DNA of 64,000 nucleotides from Actinoplanes nipponensis (GTDB lineage: Bacteria; Actinomycetota; Actinomycetes; Mycobacteriales; Micromonosporaceae), in assembly GCF_016862275.1 (NCBI RefSeq), contig NZ_BOMQ01000081.1, positions 48,363 to 112,362 of the forward strand, written 5' to 3'. Position numbers and translations under genes: made by a program. The notes beneath the pieces were generated by a model. That model did no database searches, was not told where the DNA came from, and saw only the letters and a list, made by a program, of their open reading frames with translations. Below, in pieces: positions 1 through 7,760 of the stretch; positions within the stretch are counted from its first letter, which is position 1; each line of letters starts with the position of its first letter.

Positions 1-114
1 CTCGAAAATCGTCATGTTGCGGCCGATGGCCCCGAGACCTCCGAGCGGGATGACGCGCAGGGCGCCCTCCGGCAGCGGGGGTGGTGGTTCCAGCTCGACG
101 TGTGCCTGGCTCAA
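1..114 (-). CDS. rnj: Ribonuclease J, N-terminal fragment (cut by window edge)
   Basis: Only the first 38 codons are present. They start at a TTG, 7 nt after an AGAGAGG ribosome-binding site that follows the dapA stop. The translation begins MSQAHVELEPPPP and runs through RVIPLGGLGAIGRNM, the start of the metallo-beta-lactamase fold of actinobacterial RNase J, an mRNA- and rRNA-processing 5' exo/endonuclease. dapA followed by RNase J, 13 bp apart on the same strand, is the usual actinobacterial order. The catalytic HxHxDH motif lies outside the window. The TTG start is inferred from the ribosome-binding site and from the absence of a better codon. Confidence 0.85.
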   Translation of the reverse strand, partial: MSQAHVELEPPPPLPEGALRVIPLGGLGAIGRNMTIFE

Positions 115-127
115 ATGCGAGGCCTCT

Positions 128-1033
128 CTAATTGGTGCCGAGGTGCTGTCCCGCCGCGGCGGCGTCCTCGAGCAGTTGGTTCGTTTCGGCCTCGGTGGCA
201 TCGACCAGCGGCGAGCGCACGGGGCCGGCGGGCAGCCCGAGCAGGCGCAGGCCGGCCTTGACGAGGATGGTGCCCTGGGTCCGGAAGATGCCGGTGAACA
301 GCGGCAGCAGCTGCCGGTGCAGGGCCAGCGCGCCGGCGTTGTCGCCGCGCTCGTACGCCTCGATCATGGCCTTGGTCTGCGGGCCGATGAAGTGGGTGGA
401 GGTGCCGACCACGCCGACCGCGCCGATCGACAGCAGCGGCAGGACGGCCGCGTCCTCGCCGGAGTAGTACGCGAGATCCGTGCGGCGCAGCACGTCGGCG
501 CTGCCGGCCAGGTCGCCCTTGGCGTCCTTGACCGCGACGATGCCGGGGTGCTCGGCCAGCCGCACCAGCGTCTCGGTGGCGATCGGCACGCCGGCGCGGT
601 GCGGGATGTCGTAGAGCATGATCGGCAGGCCGACGGCGTCGGCGACGGTGGTGAAGTGCCGGATCAGGCCGGCCTGCGGCGGCTTGTTGTAGTACGGCGT
701 CACGACCAGCAGGCCGTGCGCGCCGGCCTTCTCCGCCGCCCGGGACAGCTCGACCGTGTGGGCGGTGTTGTTGGTGCCGACCCCGGCGATGATCCGGGCC
801 CGGTCCCCCACCGCCTCGACGACGACGCGGAGCAGGGTCTCCTTCTCCGCGTCGGAGGTGGTGGGCGACTCGCCGCCGGTGCCGCTGATCACCAGGGCGT
901 CGTGGTCCTGCTCGTCGACCAGCCACGTGGCCAGCCTGGCCGCGCCGTCGACGTCGAGCGAGCCGTCCGCCCTGAACGGGGTCGCCATGGCCGTGACGAG
1001 CCGGCCGAAGGGCCGCGCGAGGTCGTGCGTCAT
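128..1033 (-). CDS. dapA: 4-hydroxy-tetrahydrodipicolinate synthase
   Basis: This cytoplasmic enzyme condenses pyruvate with aspartate semialdehyde, the first committed step of the lysine/diaminopimelate branch. The 301 aa are the normal length for a TIM-barrel class I aldolase. Visible motifs are GTGGESPT (51-58), VTPYYNKPP (111-119), YDIP with the catalytic Tyr141, and VAVKDAKG with the Schiff-base Lys169. The usual GTTGES motif reads GTGGES here, so the second Thr is Gly while the triad Thr52 is kept. It lies just upstream of RNase J. dapB is about 5 kb away on the same strand, separated by genes of unrelated function. Confidence 0.96.
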   Translation of the reverse strand: MTHDLARPFGRLVTAMATPFRADGSLDVDGAARLATWLVDEQDHDALVISGTGGESPTTSDAEKETLLRVVVEAVGDRARIIAGVGTNNTAHTVELSRAAEKAGAHGLLVVTPYYNKPPQAGLIRHFTTVADAVGLPIMLYDIPHRAGVPIATETLVRLAEHPGIVAVKDAKGDLAGSADVLRRTDLAYYSGEDAAVLPLLSIGAVGVVGTSTHFIGPQTKAMIEAYERGDNAGALALHRQLLPLFTGIFRTQGTILVKAGLRLLGLPAGPVRSPLVDATEAETNQLLEDAAAAGQHLGTN

Positions 1034-1085
1034 ACCGACAACTTATCGGACGGCCGGAGAGGTTTCCCCGTCGCCGGTGGGGAGC

Positions 1086-1628
1086 TCAGACGTAGAAGGC
1101 GGTGAACGGGGCCCACGGGAGGTTGCGCAGCACGCTGAAGACTCCCCAGACGGCGATGAAGGCGCCGATCACGCCCGGGCTCAGGTCGAGCTGCGGCAGC
1201 CGCCAGCCGAAGAGGCGGCGGCCGGCCCAGGCGACGTACATGTAGAGCAGGAACGGGACGACGAAGACGAACAGCGCGTGGTGGCGGGCCGCCGCCGGGA
1301 CGTCGCCGTGCAGCAGATACCACGCCGCGCGGGTGCCGCCGCAGCCCGGGCAGATGAAACCGGTGGTGTACTTCAGCAGGCAGCTCGGTGTCGCGCCCGC
1401 GTTGGCCTCGGTGGGGCTGGTGGCCAGCGTGTAGCCGACCGCGCCGGCCATGCAGACCAGCATCGCCGCCGGGGCCACCCAGATCGGCGACTCGCGCCAT
1501 TTGCGCTGGATGAACCGGGTGACCCGGTCGGGCTGGGCGGGCTCCCACGGCGGCGGGCCGTAGACCGGCGGCCCGTCGGGTCGCGGGTGGACCGCTACGG
1601 GATCGGTCGTGCTGCTCATGGGCGTCAC
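1086..1628 (-). CDS. DUF2752 membrane protein
   Basis: This 180-aa protein has a proline-rich cytoplasmic N-terminus of about 55 residues and then three or four hydrophobic segments. Between the first two lies the DUF2752 signature: a Cys followed by GFICPGCGGTRA, with the next segment starting WYLLHGD. The paired cysteines suggest metal binding or redox chemistry, but the family has no firm function. The GTG start overlaps the stop of the upstream glycosylase gene as GTGA, so the two are probably co-translated. An ATG three codons later is an alternative start. Convergent or regulatory signals are not apparent. Confidence 0.8.
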   Translation of the reverse strand: MTPMSSTTDPVAVHPRPDGPPVYGPPPWEPAQPDRVTRFIQRKWRESPIWVAPAAMLVCMAGAVGYTLATSPTEANAGATPSCLLKYTTGFICPGCGGTRAAWYLLHGDVPAAARHHALFVFVVPFLLYMYVAWAGRRLFGWRLPQLDLSPGVIGAFIAVWGVFSVLRNLPWAPFTAFYV

Positions 1629-2857
1629 GGTACACCCGCGGAGGCAAGCTTCAGCGCGCTCGTGAGCGGGCCCGCGAGGTCACCGCGCTGCGGTGCGGCC
1701 ACGCTCTCCAGGCCCAGCCAGCCGGCCAGCCGGTGCAGCTCGGCGGCCAGCGCGGCCGCGGTCTCCTCCTGATCGGCGGTGGGCTCGAGCCAGGCCGCGG
1801 GGATCCGCAGCACCCCGGCCTTGCGGTCGGCCTTGAGGTCGACCCGGGCGGCGAACCGGTCGCCGAGCAGGAACGGCAACACGTAGTAGCCGTACAGCCG
1901 CTGGGCGGCCGGGACGTAGATCTCGATCCGGTAGTTCATCGCGAACAGCCGCTCGGTGCGGGCCCGCTCCCAGATCAGCGGGTCGAACGGGCTGACCAGG
2001 GTCGCGGCGCCGACCCGGCGGGGAAGCCGGGCCTCGTGGTGCAGGTGCACCGGGCCCTTCCAGCCCGCCACCGTCACCGGCAGCAGCACCCGGTCCTCCA
2101 CCAGCTCGGCCACGGCCTGCTTGAAGCCGGCCACCGGCAGCCGGAAGTAGTCGCGCAGCTCCGGCTCGGCGGCCACCCCGAGCGACCGGGCGGCCAGGGC
2201 GACCAGGGCCCGGAACGCGTCCTGCGGCGCCGGGGTGGGTGTCGCCAGCACCTCGGCCGGCAGGACCCGCTCGGTCAGGTCGTAGCGGCGGGCGAACGAC
2301 GTGGTGCGCTCGGCGGCGGAGATCTGGCCCGTGTAGAACAGCCACTCCAGGGCCTGCTTGACCGCCGACCAGTTCCAGCCCCAGTTGTCCTTCGACCGCG
2401 GCACGTCGTGCTCGATCTGGGCGGCGGTGAGCGGGCCCCGGTCGCGGACCTCGCCGAGCACCCGGGCGACCAGCGCGGGCTGCTGCTGCGCGACGCGCAC
2501 CATGCCGCCCCAGGCGTACTCGGCCGCGTTCTGCATCCGCCACCGGAACAGCGGCTGCAGATCGGTCGTGAGCAGCGAGGCCTCGTGCCCCCAGTACTCG
2601 AAGAGCTCCCGGGGGCGCTGGTAGGCGGCCCGGTCCAGCAGCGCCGTCGGATAGGGACCCAGGCGGCTGTAGAGCGGCAGGTAGTGGGCGCGCTGCAGGA
2701 CGTTGACCGAGTCCATCTGGATCAGGTGCAGGCGGCGCAGCACCCGGCGCAGGTGGCGCAGGTCCAGGGAGCCGCCCGGGCGGGGATCGGTGAAGCCCTG
2801 CGCGGCCAGCGCGACGCGCCGGGCCTGGGCGGCGGAGAGCGATTCGGGTACGGCCAC
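1625..2857 (-). CDS. YcaQ/AlkX-type winged-helix DNA glycosylase
   Basis: This 410-aa protein is built of tandem winged helices of the HTH_42 family (E. coli YcaQ/AlkX, Streptomyces AlkZ). Members unhook interstrand crosslinks or excise bulky alkylated purines. The catalytic loop reads LIQMDSVNV, giving Gln47-Met48-Asp49. This is the QxD form of AlkX-like enzymes, which tolerate a broader range of crosslinks, and not the QxQ form of AlkZ self-resistance proteins. The start is GTG, with a weak ribosome-binding site, and a plus-strand GNAT gene diverges from it. No biosynthetic genes for an alkylating antibiotic are nearby, so general repair is the likelier role. Confidence 0.85.
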   Translation of the reverse strand: MAVPESLSAAQARRVALAAQGFTDPRPGGSLDLRHLRRVLRRLHLIQMDSVNVLQRAHYLPLYSRLGPYPTALLDRAAYQRPRELFEYWGHEASLLTTDLQPLFRWRMQNAAEYAWGGMVRVAQQQPALVARVLGEVRDRGPLTAAQIEHDVPRSKDNWGWNWSAVKQALEWLFYTGQISAAERTTSFARRYDLTERVLPAEVLATPTPAPQDAFRALVALAARSLGVAAEPELRDYFRLPVAGFKQAVAELVEDRVLLPVTVAGWKGPVHLHHEARLPRRVGAATLVSPFDPLIWERARTERLFAMNYRIEIYVPAAQRLYGYYVLPFLLGDRFAARVDLKADRKAGVLRIPAAWLEPTADQEETAAALAAELHRLAGWLGLESVAAPQRGDLAGPLTSALKLASAGVP

Positions 2858-2897
2858 GGGTCAGCACGCTAGCCCAGGGGTGTGACAAAGTCGCCGG

Positions 2898-3419
2898 ATG
2901 GCCGTCCTCCGCCCGCTCACCGACGCCGACATCGACGCGGTGGCCGCCGTCCACGTCCGCGCCTGGCAGATCGGCTACGCCGGCATCCTCCCGCCCGACT
3001 ACCTGGCCGGGCTCGACCCGGCCGCGTTCGCCCGGCACCGCCGCGAGCGCACGCCCCCGCCCGGGGCCCGGACGCTGGTGGCGGTGGACGACGACACGGT
3101 CATCGGCTTCACCTCGTTCGGCCCGTACCGGGTGGACAGCGGCGCGGGGTTCAACCCGGCGATCGGCGAGCTCTACGCCATCTACGTGGACCCCGCCCGG
3201 TGGAGCGGTGGCACCGGCCGCAAGCTGCTGGCCGCCGCCCGGGCCGGGCTGGCCGAGGCGGGCCATCCGGCGATGCGGCTCTGGGTCTTCGCGGACAACC
3301 AGCGGGCCCGCCGGTTCTACGAGCGGGCCGGGCTGACGCCGGACGGGGCCCGGCAGTTCTACACCCCCCGCGGCCGCACGGAGCAACTGCCCGAGGTGCG
3401 CTACTCGGCGCGTCTGTAG
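2898..3419 (+). CDS. GNAT family N-acetyltransferase
   Basis: This 173-aa single-domain GNAT has an N-terminal beta-alpha-alpha entry (VLRPLTDADIDAVAAVHVRAW). The core strand LYAIYVDP is followed by an acetyl-CoA loop that reads RWSGGTGRKLL where the family usually has Q/RxxGxG/A. The C-terminal half has the FADNQRARRFYERAG motif typical of RimI-like GNATs. The substrate cannot be told. The next gene, 10 bp downstream, is a second GNAT with a matching N-terminal layout (alignable RxW...Y segments), so the two look like diverged tandem copies. The start ATG lacks a clear Shine-Dalgarno. Confidence 0.85.
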   Translation: MAVLRPLTDADIDAVAAVHVRAWQIGYAGILPPDYLAGLDPAAFARHRRERTPPPGARTLVAVDDDTVIGFTSFGPYRVDSGAGFNPAIGELYAIYVDPARWSGGTGRKLLAAARAGLAEAGHPAMRLWVFADNQRARRFYERAGLTPDGARQFYTPRGRTEQLPEVRYSARL

Positions 3420-3429
3420 GCTGCCGGGC

Positions 3430-4008
3430 ATGGCACTCGGTTTCGTCCGTCCCGCCCGTCCCGAGGACGCCGGCGAGATCGCCCGCATCCAGCTGACGAC
3501 CTGGCGGACCGCATACCGGCGGCTGTTCCCGGCGCACGTGCTGGCCAACCTGGACGAGGCGTACCTGGCCCGGGGCTGGACCGAGGCGATCGGCGCCCCG
3601 CCGTCGCCGCGGCACCGGGTGCTGATCGCCGTCGAGCAGGGCGAGGCGGCGTCCCACGTGGTCGGCTTCGCGGCCTCCGGGCCGGCCGACGAGCAGGCGC
3701 TCGCGCCCGAGGAGCCACCGCTGCCCGACGACGTCGCGGCGATCACCGACCTGCTGGTCGAGCCCCGCTGGGGCCGGCGCGGGCACGGCAGCCGGCTGCT
3801 CGCGGCCACCGTCGACCTGTGGCGCGAGGACGCCTTCAAGGCCGCCGTGGCCTGGGCGTACGACGCGGACGAGGCGATGCGGAAGTTCCTGGTCTCGACC
3901 GGCTGGGAGCCCGACGGGGCCGGCCGCGCGCTGGACGTCGACGACATGCTCGTCCCGCAGCTCCGCCTGCACGTCGCCGTCGATCCCCAGGCGCGCGGAG
4001 CGTCCTAG
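3430..4008 (+). CDS. GNAT family N-acetyltransferase (second of a tandem pair)
   Basis: This 192-aa GNAT begins FVRPARPEDAGEIARIQLTTW. It keeps a good acetyl-CoA loop (RRGHGSRLL) after the strand ITDLLVEP. The C-terminal part has YDADEAMRKFLVSTGW in place of the usual NxxAxxFY motif. It follows the first GNAT by 10 bp and precedes the debranching-type glucosidase by 2 bp, so all three are probably one transcript. The acceptor is unknown. Its insertion between strands (HVVGFAASGPADEQA) is longer than in the upstream copy. Confidence 0.83.
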   Translation: MALGFVRPARPEDAGEIARIQLTTWRTAYRRLFPAHVLANLDEAYLARGWTEAIGAPPSPRHRVLIAVEQGEAASHVVGFAASGPADEQALAPEEPPLPDDVAAITDLLVEPRWGRRGHGSRLLAATVDLWREDAFKAAVAWAYDADEAMRKFLVSTGWEPDGAGRALDVDDMLVPQLRLHVAVDPQARGAS

Positions 4009-4010
4009 GG

Positions 4011-6002
4011 GTGCACCGCCTCCAGCCGCTCCTGCACGAGCTCGTGGCCACCGTCGCGGCGCCGACCACGGCGCTGTCCGGCGCGGACGGGCAGATCCGG
4101 GCGGCGGGCGTGCAGGGGGCGTTCCACGCGGACGTGCGGGTGCTCTCCACGGCCGTGCTGCGCCTGGACGAGCGGGAGCCCGAGCCGATCGGCCACGCGG
4201 ACGCGGGCGCGGGCACCACCCGCTTCGTCTCGCTGGCCCGCTGGCTGGGTGATCCCGGCACCGACCCGACCGTCCGGATCGAGCGGGCCCGCACGGTGAC
4301 ACCCGCGCGGGTGGCCGAGGAGATCCGGCTCAGCTCCACGGCCGCGGCGAGCGTCCGCACCACGGTCACCGTCGAGCTGGCGGCCGATCTGGCGCCGATC
4401 GAGCTGGTCCGGTCCGGCGGCCGCGGGACGCCGGTGGCCGCGACCCGCTCGGCCGGGGGCCTGAGCTGGGCGCGCGACGGCGTCGCGGTCACGGTCACCG
4501 CCGCTGGGGCCGAGCTCGACGAGCGCGGGCGGCTGCGCTGGGCGGTCACGCTCGGGCCCCGGGGCGACCGGACCCTGAGCTTCACGGTACGGGTGGACGA
4601 CCCGTCCGCCGTGGTGCACGCGCCCGCCCGGGCCCGCGACTGGAGCGCGGCGCGGGTCAGCTCGGGCGACCAGCGGCTGGGCCGCCTGGTGGCCCGCTCG
4701 CTGGACGACCTGCACGCGTTGCGCCTGGCCGACGGCGACGACGTCTACCTGGGCGCCGGGGTGCCGTGGTATCTGACGCTGTTCGGCCGCGACAGCATCT
4801 GGGCGGCCCGGATGCTGCTGCCGCTGGGCACCGGCCCGGCCGCGGGCACGCTGCGCGTCCTCGCCCGCCGGCAGGGCGCCCGCACCGACCCGCAGTCCGG
4901 CGAGGCCCCCGGCAAGATCCTGCACGAGCTGCGCCGGCACGAGTTCGCCCTGCCCGGTACCGGCCTGCGGCTGCCCGCGGCGTACTACGGCAGCGTCGAC
5001 GCCACCCCGCTCTGGGTCAGCCTGCTGCACGACGCCTGGCGCTGGGGGCTGCCGGAGGCCGAGGTCGGCGCGCTGCTGCCGCACCTGGAGGCGGCGCTGG
5101 GCTGGCTCGCCGGGTACGCCGGCGGCTTCCTGACCTACCACGACACCACCGGGCACGGCCTGGCCAACCAGGGCTGGAAGGATTCCGCCGACGCGCTGGG
5201 CCACGCCGAGCCGCCGATCGCCCTGGCCGAGGCGCAGGGCTACGCGCACCGGGCCGCCCTGGACGGCGCGGCGCTGCTGGCGGCGTTCGGCCGGCCCGGC
5301 GGCGACCGGTGGCGGGAGTACGCGGCCACGCTCGCGGACCGGTTCCGCTCGGCGTTCTGGCTCGACGGCGGCTACCCGGCGCCGGCCCTGGACCGCGACC
5401 AGCGCCCGGTCGACGCGCTGACCAGCAACATCGGGCACCTGCTGGGCACCGGGCTGCTGAACGCGGCCGAGGAGCGGGCGGTGGCCACGGCGCTGGGCGG
5501 CGAGGCGATGTCCGGCGCGTACGGGCTGCGCACGATGTCGGCGCGCGACGCCGGGTACGCGCCGCTGTCGTACCACTGCGGCTCGGTCTGGGCGCACGAC
5601 ACCGCGATCGTGGCGGCCGGGCTGGCCCGGGCCGGCTTCGACGGCGAGGCGACCACGCTGATCGACGGGCTGCTGACCGCCGCGGAGGCGTTCGGCTACC
5701 GGCTGCCCGAGCTGCACGCCGGGGACGCCCGGGCGGCGCTGAGCCGGCCGATGCCGTACCCGGCGGCGTGCCGGCCGCAGGCGTGGTCGGCGGCCGCGGC
5801 GGTGCTCCTGACGCAGGCGGCGCTGGGCCTGGAGCCCGACGTGCCGGGTGGGCGGGTCCGCCTGCGGCCGCTCGCCGGGACGCCGTTCGGGCCGCTCGAC
5901 GTGCGCGGCCTGCGCATCGCCGGCGAGCCGGTGGACGTGCGGGTGGACGCCACGGGCGCCGCCACGATGACCGGCCGGCCCGCCGGACTGCGGCTCGACT
6001 GA
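4011..6002 (+). CDS. Glycogen debranching-type amylo-alpha-1,6-glucosidase
   Basis: This protein of about 663 aa has two parts. The N-terminal beta-sandwich (GDE_N_bis type, residues ~5-190) contains the GADGQIRAAG and GAFHADVRVLS segments. The C-terminal (alpha/alpha)6 barrel contains WYLTLFGRDSIWAARM, a conserved GKILHELR stretch, GLANQGWKDS and SYHCGSVWAHDTA. These features fit the amylo-1,6-glucosidase/GH15-like proteins that trim alpha-glucan or glucosyl-glycerate-type substrates in the cytoplasm. The GTG at 4011, with GGAG 10 nt upstream, was preferred over the longer open frame that runs into the GNAT gene. It faces dapB convergently across 35 bp that hold a GC-rich palindrome. Confidence 0.87.
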   Translation: MHRLQPLLHELVATVAAPTTALSGADGQIRAAGVQGAFHADVRVLSTAVLRLDEREPEPIGHADAGAGTTRFVSLARWLGDPGTDPTVRIERARTVTPARVAEEIRLSSTAAASVRTTVTVELAADLAPIELVRSGGRGTPVAATRSAGGLSWARDGVAVTVTAAGAELDERGRLRWAVTLGPRGDRTLSFTVRVDDPSAVVHAPARARDWSAARVSSGDQRLGRLVARSLDDLHALRLADGDDVYLGAGVPWYLTLFGRDSIWAARMLLPLGTGPAAGTLRVLARRQGARTDPQSGEAPGKILHELRRHEFALPGTGLRLPAAYYGSVDATPLWVSLLHDAWRWGLPEAEVGALLPHLEAALGWLAGYAGGFLTYHDTTGHGLANQGWKDSADALGHAEPPIALAEAQGYAHRAALDGAALLAAFGRPGGDRWREYAATLADRFRSAFWLDGGYPAPALDRDQRPVDALTSNIGHLLGTGLLNAAEERAVATALGGEAMSGAYGLRTMSARDAGYAPLSYHCGSVWAHDTAIVAAGLARAGFDGEATTLIDGLLTAAEAFGYRLPELHAGDARAALSRPMPYPAACRPQAWSAAAAVLLTQAALGLEPDVPGGRVRLRPLAGTPFGPLDVRGLRIAGEPVDVRVDATGAATMTGRPAGLRLD

Positions 6003-6037
6003 GCCGGTGGGCGATCGGCGGCCGCCGGCCCGGTCGC

Positions 6038-6796
6038 TCAGTCGAGGAGCGGGTCGAGGCCGATGGTCAGGCCCGGGCGGGACACGATCGAGCGGATCCC
6101 CAGCAGCACACCCGGCATGAACGAGGCGCGGTCCAGGCTGTCGTGCCGGATGGTCAGCGTCTCGCCGGTCGTGCCGAACAGGACCTCCTGGTGGGCGACC
6201 AGGCCGGCGGCCCGCACCGCGTGCACCCGCACGCCGTCGATGTCGGCGCCGCGGGCGCCGGGCGCCTCCTCCTTGGTGGCGTCGGGCATCGCGCCGAGCC
6301 CCGCCTCGGCCCGGGCCGCGGCGATCAGCTTCGCCGTGTGGGTCGCCGTGCCGCTCGGGGCGTCCAGCTTGCGCGGGTGATGCTGCTCGATGATCTCGGC
6401 GGACTCGAAGTAGCGGGCCGCGCGCGCCGCGAACTGCATCATCAGCACCGCGCCGAGCCCGAAGTTCGGGGCGATCAGCACGCCCACCCCGGGCTTGTCG
6501 GCCAGCCAGCCGCGCACCTGCTCCAGGCGCTGCTCGGTGAAGCCGGTCGTGCCGACGACCGTGTGGATGCCCTGGTCGACCGCCCACCGCAGGTTGTCCA
6601 TCACCACGTCGGGGGTGGTGAAGTCGACGAGCACCTGGGCGCTCGCCTCCGAGGCGTTGAACAGCCGGTCGCCCTGGTCGACCATCGCCACCAGCTCGAG
6701 GTCGGCGGCGGCGTCGACGGCCTTGCACACCTCGAGGCCCATGCGGCCGCGGGCGCCGAGCACGCCCACCCGGATCGGTTGCTGCGCGTCTGTCAC
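6038..6796 (-). CDS. dapB: 4-hydroxy-tetrahydrodipicolinate reductase
   Basis: This enzyme reduces hydroxy-tetrahydrodipicolinate with NAD(P)H, the step after DapA in diaminopimelate and lysine synthesis. The 252 aa match the family. The Rossmann loop is GVLGARGRMG (11-20). The catalytic region EQHHPRKLDAPSGT carries His139/His140 and Lys143. The GTG start overlaps the stop of the PAP2-like gene as GTGA. In many actinobacteria thyX lies close to dapA/dapB, but here the interval between dapB and dapA carries glucan, GNAT and repair genes instead. Confidence 0.96.
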   Translation of the reverse strand: MTDAQQPIRVGVLGARGRMGLEVCKAVDAAADLELVAMVDQGDRLFNASEASAQVLVDFTTPDVVMDNLRWAVDQGIHTVVGTTGFTEQRLEQVRGWLADKPGVGVLIAPNFGLGAVLMMQFAARAARYFESAEIIEQHHPRKLDAPSGTATHTAKLIAAARAEAGLGAMPDATKEEAPGARGADIDGVRVHAVRAAGLVAHQEVLFGTTGETLTIRHDSLDRASFMPGVLLGIRSIVSRPGLTIGLDPLLD

Positions 6797-7749
6797 GAGG
6801 TCAACCTACTGCGGTTGGCCCACCAGCGTTCGCCCAGCCCCACCACGAGGAACACCGCCGCCACGTAGGCCCAGCCGACCAGCACGTCGATCACGTAGTG
6901 CTCGCCGGTGTAGACCAGCGTGAAGGTCATCGCCAGCGGGTACGCGAGCAGCACCGGCCACCACCGGCGGCGCACCACCGGCAGGAAGAACGCCACGGCC
7001 ATCATCGCCCACGCGGTGTGCAGCGACGGCATGGCGGCCACCGGGTTGGACGCGTCCACCTGCAACGCGTTCAGGGTGTTGCCGGCGCCGTGCAGCCCGA
7101 TCGCGTCCCAGCCGTTGGTGGAGATGCGCTCGACGTGCTCGGGCAGGTAGCCGTACTTGTACGCCCACCACGGCGGCGCCGCCGGGTAGAGGAAGTAGGT
7201 GACCAGCCCGAAGACGCAGAGCGTGAACCAGCGGCGGACGAACCGGGCCCACTGCGCGCGGGAGCGCACCCAGAGGATCACCGCGACCGTCGGCACGGTG
7301 AGGAAGTGGGAGACGTAGACCAGGGTGACCACGACCTCCCACCACTGCACCACGCCGGGCTGGTAGAGGTGCTCCTGCAGCCAGGTGGTCGGGACCTGAC
7401 CGCCGGTGAGCCACCCGAACATCGCCTCGTCGGCGTGGATCAGCTCGGTGACGTGCGGCTGGAACAGGTCGTCGGCCCACGCGCGGGAGACGTTGTAGAT
7501 CACCAGCAGCAGGGCGATCGGCAACCAGTCACGCAGGAACAGCAGGTGCTGCCGCCAGGGCAGCTCGCTGCGCCAGGCGATCGTGGCCAGCCACAGCCAG
7601 CCAAAGGCGATCAGCGGGTCGCTGGTCGGCACGCCGATGAAGTACGTGCCGACCGCGAACAGCACCGCCCAGATCAGCATGCCGACGGTGCGCCGGCGAC
7701 GGTCCGGCGACGTCTTCTCCGGTACGGGCGCGGGGCTCAGGATGGTCAC
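6793..7749 (-). CDS. PAP2-superfamily integral membrane phosphatase
   Basis: This 318-aa polytopic protein has about six to seven membrane segments and the acid-phosphatase/PAP2 signature. The conserved parts are PSLHTAW (241-247, active-site His244) and GEHYVID (282-288, His284 and Asp288). The first PAP2 motif is weak, as in the PAP2_3/inositolphosphotransferase-like branch that handles lipid phosphates or phospho-lipid head groups outside the membrane. The actual substrate is unknown. It sits between the M16 protease and dapB with an 11-bp gap upstream and a 4-bp overlap downstream, which suggests co-transcription. Confidence 0.87.
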   Translation of the reverse strand: MTILSPAPVPEKTSPDRRRRTVGMLIWAVLFAVGTYFIGVPTSDPLIAFGWLWLATIAWRSELPWRQHLLFLRDWLPIALLLVIYNVSRAWADDLFQPHVTELIHADEAMFGWLTGGQVPTTWLQEHLYQPGVVQWWEVVVTLVYVSHFLTVPTVAVILWVRSRAQWARFVRRWFTLCVFGLVTYFLYPAAPPWWAYKYGYLPEHVERISTNGWDAIGLHGAGNTLNALQVDASNPVAAMPSLHTAWAMMAVAFFLPVVRRRWWPVLLAYPLAMTFTLVYTGEHYVIDVLVGWAYVAAVFLVVGLGERWWANRSRLTS

Positions 7750-7760
7750 GGCGTCCCAGG

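Noticed and set aside
1680..3947. 755-aa minus-strand open frame over the glycosylase and GNAT genes
   Set aside because: Its composition is Arg/Pro/Gly-rich shadow sequence, and it covers genes with clear domain motifs in other frames.
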